Translations under genes and position numbers: made by a program
Shown here: positions 7,166 through 11,416 of the stretch, one piece after another
Layout: every line of letters begins with the position of its first letter
How positions within the stretch are numbered: position 1 is the stretch's first letter
Notes under the pieces: model-generated
Databases searched by the model: none
Seen by the model: the letters and a program-made list of their open reading frames with translations, nothing else
What the model was told of the DNA's origin: nothing
DNA from: an uncultured Candidatus Melainabacteria bacterium
Lineage (GTDB): Bacteria > Cyanobacteriota > Vampirovibrionia > LMEP-6097
NCBI GenBank assembly: GCA_937927525.1
Contig: CALBDR010000227.1
Span: forward strand, 1 to 11,416
DNA: 11,416 nucleotides
Reading direction: 5' to 3'

Positions 7166-7184
7166 TAATATTAGTAATGTAAAA

Positions 7185-8372
7185 ATGGGTGTAAAAAGAA
7201 AAAAGTATAAACGCTTATTAGATTTGCCATTATCTGGAGATCATAGTATTTTTCTTTTTGGTCCTAGGGGTTGTGGTAAAAGTTTTTGGTTGAAAGAGAA
7301 TTTAAAATCTCCTTTTGTGTATATAGACCTTTTAGATACAGAAATCAATTTTGATCTTCAAGTAAATCCAAGTAGATTAAAAAGATATATAGGAACTGAC
7401 AAAGATGCTTGGATAGTAATTGATGAGGTACAGAAGATACCAGCACTTTTAGATGAAGTCCACAGATTGATAGAGAATGATAGGAGGAAGTTTATTCTAA
7501 CAGGTTCTAGCGCAAGAAAATTACGCAAAGACTCTTCCAATTTACTTGCTGGTAGGGCTTTAACCTATAAAATGTATCCTTTAACTGCAGTTGAGCTTGC
7601 TGAAGATTTTGATATAGCCAAATCACTCCAATATGGGCATATGCCTAGTATTTATGATAACAATGGCTTAGATACAGCTAAGTATTTAGAATCATACATC
7701 AAAACTTATTTGAAAGAAGAGGTTCAACAAGAAGGATTAAGTAGAAACATTTCAGCTTTTGCGCGTTTTTTGGAGATAGCAAGTTTTTCACAGGCAAGTA
7801 CCCTTAATATCAGTGAGATAGCTCGTGAAGCTGCTTTGAAGACCACTACAGTATCAAATTATTTTGACTTGATAGAGGATATGTTAATTTCTTATCGTCT
7901 ACCTGTTTTTACCAAAAGAGCGAAACGAAGAATGATAGCTCATCCTAAGTTTTTTTATTTTGATTCAGGGATATATTTTAATTTACGACCAAAAAGTATT
8001 TTAGATTCAATACCTGAGGCTGAGGGAGCAAGTTTAGAAACACTTATCTATCAAGATTTAATCGCAATTAATGACTATTATGATTTGAAATATAAAATTT
8101 TCTATTGGAGAACAGCTTATGGTAATGAGGTAGACTTTATTCTTTTAGGCACAAAAAAACTTATAGCGATTGAGGCTAAGCATTCATCTAGGGTGCATAG
8201 GAAGGATACAAAGAGCCTCAAATCTTTTAAGGAAGATTATCCAGAGGCAGATTTATATTTAATTTATTTAGGTTCTACGCGGCAAGATATTGATGGAGTC
8301 AAGGTGATACCTGCTACTGATTTTTTATTAAATTTAGATAAGTTTTTAAGAAGGACTGAGAAAAAAGTTTAG
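7185..8372 (+). CDS. AAA_14/DUF4143-type ATPase with PD-(D/E)XK-like C-terminus, copy 3
   Basis: A 395-residue paralogue that aligns with copy 1 from end to end: FLFGPR, WIVIDEVQKIP against HIVIDEIQRVP, TGSSARKLR and GRALTYKMYPLT. The P-loop is GPRGCGKS (26-33), so Gly-Cys replaces the Gln-Val of the other two, with the essential Lys32 and Ser33 kept. Walker B is IVIDE (77-81). A winged-helix-like stretch lies around 208-232 (NISEIAREAALKTTTVSNY). The nuclease-like signature is NEVD (314-317) and IEAK (329-332). All motifs look intact, so the gene is probably functional. It lies 54 bases after the second transferase and 19 bases before the sulfotransferase-like gene, in the same direction as both, so partial co-transcription is possible. 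Function unknown. Confidence 0.9.
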   Translation: MGVKRKKYKRLLDLPLSGDHSIFLFGPRGCGKSFWLKENLKSPFVYIDLLDTEINFDLQVNPSRLKRYIGTDKDAWIVIDEVQKIPALLDEVHRLIENDRRKFILTGSSARKLRKDSSNLLAGRALTYKMYPLTAVELAEDFDIAKSLQYGHMPSIYDNNGLDTAKYLESYIKTYLKEEVQQEGLSRNISAFARFLEIASFSQASTLNISEIAREAALKTTTVSNYFDLIEDMLISYRLPVFTKRAKRRMIAHPKFFYFDSGIYFNLRPKSILDSIPEAEGASLETLIYQDLIAINDYYDLKYKIFYWRTAYGNEVDFILLGTKKLIAIEAKHSSRVHRKDTKSLKSFKEDYPEADLYLIYLGSTRQDIDGVKVIPATDFLLNLDKFLRRTEKKV

Positions 8373-8378
8373 GTATCG

Positions 8379-8384
8379 TATAAT
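8379..8384 (+). promoter_or_regulatory. -10 box (TATAAT) placed for leaderless transcription of the sulfotransferase-like gene
   Basis: A perfect TATAAT is followed by seven bases and then the GTG at 8392, so transcription would begin at or next to the start codon. It occupies most of the 19-base gap after ATPase 3, giving the downstream gene pair its own promoter. Confidence 0.55.
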
Positions 8385-8391
8385 CAGCAAA

Positions 8392-9186
8392 GTGCAGAAC
8401 CCTATTCTACTAACCACAATACCTAAAGCGGGAACTTATTTCTTCGCTGAAATACTTAGCGAGATTGGAGCTACTAATAGGCATCTTCATGTAGCTAAAA
8501 CTCACGCTGAGACTCTTTACTATGCTCCAGAAGAGGTTAATCGTTTTACTCCGAAAAAAGCTAAAGTACCGTTAACAATCTCACAGGCACTTTATACGGT
8601 TTTACCAGGTGAGTTTGTTTTTGGGCATATTGCAAAGCCAATGTTAGAGGAGCTTTTCTTAAATAGATTTAAAATTATTTATTCTTACCGCGATCATAAA
8701 GAAGCGATGCAGGCAGAGTTTTATTGGTTCCGTGAAATCCGCAGAGATATGGAAGAAGAGTTTAATAAATTCAAACATCTTTCTGTAGAAGAGCACTTTA
8801 TTAAGTATCTAGAAATTTTTGGCCCCACACGAGTTCGTCTTTTTAAGTTTTTAGATATGTGGCGTCACACTGCTGGAGTGCTTTCTATAGATTTTAATAA
8901 GTTTAGAGCAGAGAGAGATTATGCCCGCGATAAGGTTATTGAAATTAGTAAACATATTGGTATGGAAGTAGACTCAGCTAAAGCTGAAGAGATTTTAGAT
9001 ACTTGTTTTAATAAAGATACTAAGACTAAAGTGAAAAGAGATAAATCCATTAATCTTTGGACACCTGAAGCAGAGAAGATTTATGAGAAATTACAAGAAA
9101 AACAAAAGTTTTATGACTTTGCTTATCCAGTTTACTGGAAGATTAGGGATAAGTTGAAGGGTTTTCAAGAAGCTGGAAGCAGATAA
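8392..9186 (+). CDS. P-loop sulfotransferase-like protein
   Basis: The 264-residue protein has the two PAPS-binding signatures of the sulfotransferase superfamily. TTIPKAGTYFF (8-18) corresponds to the 5'-phosphosulfate loop normally written PKSGT, and KIIYSYRD (94-101) to the 3'-phosphate-binding segment with its conserved Arg. His79 in FGHIAKP stands where the catalytic base is expected. It would transfer sulfate from PAPS to an acceptor, here perhaps the galactofuranose glycan made by neighbouring enzymes; that acceptor is inference. The second half is rich in charged helices and less typical. Ala13 instead of Ser in the loop is a small departure from the family. The start must be the GTG at 8392, since no ATG precedes the binding loop. 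The next gene starts directly after its stop codon, which indicates an operon. Confidence 0.75.
   Translation: MQNPILLTTIPKAGTYFFAEILSEIGATNRHLHVAKTHAETLYYAPEEVNRFTPKKAKVPLTISQALYTVLPGEFVFGHIAKPMLEELFLNRFKIIYSYRDHKEAMQAEFYWFREIRRDMEEEFNKFKHLSVEEHFIKYLEIFGPTRVRLFKFLDMWRHTAGVLSIDFNKFRAERDYARDKVIEISKHIGMEVDSAKAEEILDTCFNKDTKTKVKRDKSINLWTPEAEKIYEKLQEKQKFYDFAYPVYWKIRDKLKGFQEAGSR
9175..9179 (+). promoter_or_regulatory. Weak ribosome binding site (GGAAG) before the membrane protein
   Basis: GGAAG ends seven bases before the GTG at 9187, inside the last codons of the preceding gene. It is one of very few Shine-Dalgarno-like sequences in the window and is at an internal operon position, where a leaderless start is impossible. 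Confidence 0.25.
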
Positions 9187-10929
9187 GTGTTCATTAAAAA
9201 TAGAATAAATTTAATCTTAGTAATTTTATTTTCACTTTTTATTTGCTATCTAAACCTTAGTGGTATTTTTTTGGATGACTCCGTAGTCCAAGATGATTTT
9301 AGGCAAAGCTTTTACTGGATATGGAAATTATGGGATTCTAGTTTATTTGAAAATTGTTTTTTTATAGACATGTACCGCTCTCACTTAGTGAGAATGCCTA
9401 TTCTAAATCTAATTTATAACCTTGGACCTTTTCTAGTAAAAAGTCCCATACTCTATTCTAAGATTCTTGCTGTTTTAATTTCTGTGTTAACTTCTATCTC
9501 TGCTTATTTCATGATGAATTCTTTCATGAATTCACGTAAAGAAGTTAAAGCTAAGTTTATAGCTTTAATGTTTTCTTTTGTGGTTTCTGTAATGATTTGG
9601 TGTACAGATCATGTTTCTGTAGCTCACTCTAGATCTTTTATTTGGATGGGTTTATTTATATTTTTGCTTTTGGAAAATGAAAAAAAAGATTTTTTAAAAT
9701 CGCTCTGGATTTTTGTTTTGTTACTTTTAAGTCCTTTTGCTTTTCTTTTATGTTTAGGTATGCAATTTTTTTCTTGGTTATTTAATTTACTAAAATTATT
9801 TCCTCGCTCTGAGTTGAAAAATATTCTGGATATAAATTTTTATGCTTTAGCTTTTAATACCCTAGCTGTTTTGTTTTTATACAAAGTTATTTTTTCAGAT
9901 GTCGCGACTCAGGGGGTAGGTACTGAATTTAGCCGTTCTGAGATGGAGTTATTACCAGAGTTTAATCCTGGTGGAAGACATCCTATTTTTGGAGTCAGTA
10001 TTTTCGATTATGCCTTTTGGTCAGATGCTCACTGGGGATTTAGTATCGGTACTTATGAAGTTAGTGTTATGGTTCCTGTAGCAATAGTTTCTTTGATAGT
10101 TTTTCTATTGCTAAAAAAGTTTCTTTTTAGAGATAAAATTTTTGTTTTTTGTGATAGTGTTTCACCAGCTAAGCCTTCCTGGCTTCAGCACCCACTTTCA
10201 CTTTTGTTCTACTCTTCTATGAGTTTATATTTTGCAGCGATGATTACATTTCCTTTGATATTTTTACCTAGTAGGTATATCGCTAACAGTAGTCTAGTGC
10301 TTGCTGTGACTGGTTTGTTTTTATTAATTCATTCATGTTTCAGGCGTATTGCTTCTTTAGAAAGCCTTTCTGTTTTCTTCGACTATAGTCGAAGAGAATT
10401 TGTTTTAAAAAAACTTCCTTATTTACTCTTTGCAATAATATTTTTAATTGTTTACTCCAATTTCTTTCAACCACGTTTTGTGCAGATGGATAAAGAAATT
10501 TTAGCAATCGCTAAGCAAAGTCCTAAAGATTCCTTATTTGCGGCTCACCCTAAACTTGCTGCTATAAACGCTTTATCAGCTACAGCAAAGCGTAGAGTTT
10601 TTATTAATCATGAATGGAGCATGGCATATACGAAAGAGAGTTTAGAAGAGATTCGTCGTAGGAATATTGAAAATTTGAAAATGATCTATGCTCCGACACG
10701 TGAAGAGTTTCTAGAAATAGCTCTTAGAGAGGGAATCACTCATGTGATCGCGCATAGAAGATTTTATACTAAGCAGTATTTGAAAAATCCTAAGTACCTT
10801 GAGCCTTATAATGAATTACTTAGAAAGCTTGTAGAAAGAGGGCAGAGTGAGGGTTTTTATTTACAGCAGTATTTAAAAGATCGAGGAAAGCTTAAGTGGG
10901 TTGTGATTGGGCTTGGGGATTTGAAATAG
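9187..10929 (+). CDS. Polytopic membrane protein, possible GT-C glycosyltransferase
   Basis: A 580-residue protein with about ten membrane segments by eye: 7-27, 84-110, 122-140, 149-162, 170-206 (probably two), 215-236, 290-314, 336-383 (probably two) and 407-427. A soluble tail of about 150 residues follows. The first outer loop carries acidic pairs, LDDSVVQDDFRQ (29-40), as GT-C fold glycosyltransferases do when they use a lipid-phosphate sugar donor on the outer face of the cytoplasmic membrane. The tail segment EGITHVIAHRRF (515-526) also resembles the end domains of such enzymes. I do not recognise a closer family, and an unrelated glycan transporter or polymerase remains possible. It starts with GTG immediately after the sulfotransferase-like stop codon, with no spacer, and the first in-frame ATG is codon 62, so GTG is the only sensible start. 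Confidence 0.8.
   Translation: MFIKNRINLILVILFSLFICYLNLSGIFLDDSVVQDDFRQSFYWIWKLWDSSLFENCFFIDMYRSHLVRMPILNLIYNLGPFLVKSPILYSKILAVLISVLTSISAYFMMNSFMNSRKEVKAKFIALMFSFVVSVMIWCTDHVSVAHSRSFIWMGLFIFLLLENEKKDFLKSLWIFVLLLLSPFAFLLCLGMQFFSWLFNLLKLFPRSELKNILDINFYALAFNTLAVLFLYKVIFSDVATQGVGTEFSRSEMELLPEFNPGGRHPIFGVSIFDYAFWSDAHWGFSIGTYEVSVMVPVAIVSLIVFLLLKKFLFRDKIFVFCDSVSPAKPSWLQHPLSLLFYSSMSLYFAAMITFPLIFLPSRYIANSSLVLAVTGLFLLIHSCFRRIASLESLSVFFDYSRREFVLKKLPYLLFAIIFLIVYSNFFQPRFVQMDKEILAIAKQSPKDSLFAAHPKLAAINALSATAKRRVFINHEWSMAYTKESLEEIRRRNIENLKMIYAPTREEFLEIALREGITHVIAHRRFYTKQYLKNPKYLEPYNELLRKLVERGQSEGFYLQQYLKDRGKLKWVVIGLGDLK
10376..10395. repeat. Perfect 20-base palindrome inside the membrane protein gene
   Basis: TCTTCGACTA is followed directly by its exact reverse complement, centred between 10385 and 10386. 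It falls in the loop before the last membrane segment and encodes residues around 397-403. Purpose unknown; coincidence is possible. Confidence 0.85.
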
Positions 10930-10973
10930 TTGAGTAGTTGGAACAACCATAAATCTGAAATAGGATAAAATTA

Positions 10974-10990
10974 CAGTAAATGCTTTACTG
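10974..10990. repeat. Inverted repeat upstream of the hsdS promoter, likely operator
   Basis: CAGTAAA-TGC-TTTACTG forms perfect seven-base arms with a three-base centre, ten bases upstream of the hsdS -10 box. The same ACAGTA word recurs in the second repeat at 11011-11029, on the other side of the -10. Confidence 0.7.
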
Positions 10991-11000
10991 AGTTTTGTGT

Positions 11001-11006
11001 TATAAT
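11001..11006 (+). promoter_or_regulatory. Extended -10 box (TGT-TATAAT) of the hsdS-like gene
   Basis: A perfect TATAAT is preceded by TGT, an extended -10 that can work without a -35. Transcription would begin near 11013, about 22 bases before the chosen start codon. ACAGTA-containing repeats flank it on both sides. Confidence 0.6.
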
Positions 11007-11010
11007 AATT

Positions 11011-11029
11011 ACAGTAATGAAAATACTGT
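11011..11029. repeat. Second ACAGTA inverted repeat over the hsdS transcript start
   Basis: ACAGTA and TACTGT form six-base arms around the seven-base centre ATGAAAA. ATTACAGTAA also repeats directly the sequence at 10970-10979, so it looks like a second binding site for the same regulator. It overlaps the predicted transcription start and a four-codon frame. Confidence 0.6.
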
Positions 11030-11031
11030 GA
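11017..11031 (+). other. Four-codon frame (M-K-I-L-stop) in the hsdS leader
   Basis: ATG AAA ATA CTG TGA lies about four bases after the predicted transcription start and ends three bases before the hsdS ATG, in the same frame. It could be a tiny upstream ORF that tunes translation, or simply chance; nothing else supports it. Confidence 0.2.
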
Positions 11032-11034
11032 TTT

Positions 11035-11416
11035 ATGAAATTGTTTGATATAGCTGAAATAAAAAATGGATTCTCTTTTAGGTCTAAGGTTGAGGATGAC
11101 ATAGATGGTACAGTTTCTTTGATACAGGTTAAGGATTTTGATGAATATCCAATTTTTAATGCTAAAGACGATCTAGTCAAAATAGAAAAGTTTGAAAAGA
11201 GTGATAATTTTGATATAAAAGCAGGGGATTTGATTTTCAAGTCTAGAGGAAGTGATTTTTGTGCTGTATTATTTCGGGAAGATTTGGATAATCATATTTT
11301 TACAGCGCCACTTTTTCGGATTCGGGTTAAGTCAAAGAAGATTTTACCTGAATACTTACTTTATCTTTTAAATAATAAAAAGACTAAAACCTATTGGCAG
11401 AAAGAAGCTAAGGGAA
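11035..11416 (+). CDS. Type I restriction-modification specificity subunit (HsdS-like), 5' part only
   Basis: The first 127 residues of a protein that continues past the right edge. They read like the first target-recognition domain of an HsdS subunit, which gives a type I restriction-modification complex its DNA specificity: the opening MKLFDIAEIKNG, GDLIFKSRGS (64-73), then FTAPLFRIRV (89-98) and LPEYLLYLLNN (104-114), where the long conserved helix normally begins. The ATG at 11035 is preceded six bases upstream by an in-frame TGA, so the gene cannot start earlier. Partner hsdM and hsdR genes are not in the window. They could follow, or this could be a lone subunit. It marks a change from glycan genes to a defence locus. 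Repeats around its promoter suggest tight control. Confidence 0.82.
   Translation, partial: MKLFDIAEIKNGFSFRSKVEDDIDGTVSLIQVKDFDEYPIFNAKDDLVKIEKFEKSDNFDIKAGDLIFKSRGSDFCAVLFREDLDNHIFTAPLFRIRVKSKKILPEYLLYLLNNKKTKTYWQKEAKG

Noticed and set aside
7358..7540. Minus-strand open frame of 60 codons
   Set aside because: It is antisense within ATPase 3 and has no independent support.
1200..8372. ATPases as IstB-like transposition helpers of insertion sequences
   Set aside because: No transposase gene, terminal inverted repeats or target duplications were visible around them, and the C-terminal domain and length match the DUF4143 type instead.
10930..10970. Terminator after the membrane protein gene
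   Set aside because: Only a four-base stem (GTTG-GAA-CAAC) is present and no T-run follows.
10971..11240. Minus-strand open frame of 89 codons
   Set aside because: It overlaps the hsdS-like start and its promoter repeats on the opposite strand, while the plus strand shows a clear specificity-subunit sequence.

Overview
The window is an AT-rich bacterial segment that uses the standard genetic code: TGA ends two genes and no predicted gene contains an in-frame TGA. I cannot name the lineage. A Sec-type signal peptide on the protease, UDP-galactopyranose mutase and a run of glycosyltransferases suggest a bacterium that builds a surface polysaccharide. Clear Shine-Dalgarno sequences are almost absent. 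Instead, most transcription units have a TATAAT-like -10 hexamer 6 to 13 bases before the start codon, which suggests leaderless or nearly leaderless mRNAs.

Layout, left to right. Positions 1-1183 (minus) hold most of a secreted trypsin-like serine protease that runs off the left edge. Positions 1200-2366 (minus) encode the first of three AAA_14/DUF4143-type ATPases. The divergent gene at 2490-3629 (plus) is glf, UDP-galactopyranose mutase. It converges on the second ATPase (3626-4810, minus), and the two stop codons overlap in one TTAA. Positions 4934-7130 (plus) encode two overlapping family 2 glycosyltransferases with a GlfT-like look. The third ATPase (7185-8372, plus) follows. Then come a P-loop sulfotransferase-like gene (8392-9186) and a polytopic membrane protein resembling GT-C glycosyltransferases (9187-10929), joined with no spacing. 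At 11035 the 5' part of a type I restriction specificity subunit (hsdS-like) begins and runs off the right edge.

How it may work together (inference): Glf makes UDP-galactofuranose, the two GT2 enzymes transfer it to a growing glycan, the sulfotransferase-like protein could sulfate the product, and the GT-C-like protein could add a lipid-linked sugar outside the membrane. This would be a galactofuranose-containing, possibly sulfated, cell-surface glycan.

The unusual part is that this pathway is interrupted by three single-gene ATPase units, one of them inverted. All three combine an AAA ATPase domain, a winged-helix-like region and a C-terminal PD-(D/E)XK-like signature. Two of their promoters share the same plan: a perfect palindrome or inverted repeat, then four bases (YGGG), then a TAnAAT -10, then the start codon 6 to 8 bases later. 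The third keeps the GGG-TAnAnT element without an evident palindrome. No stretch longer than 300 bases lacks a gene. I saw no tRNA, rRNA, CRISPR array or transposase.
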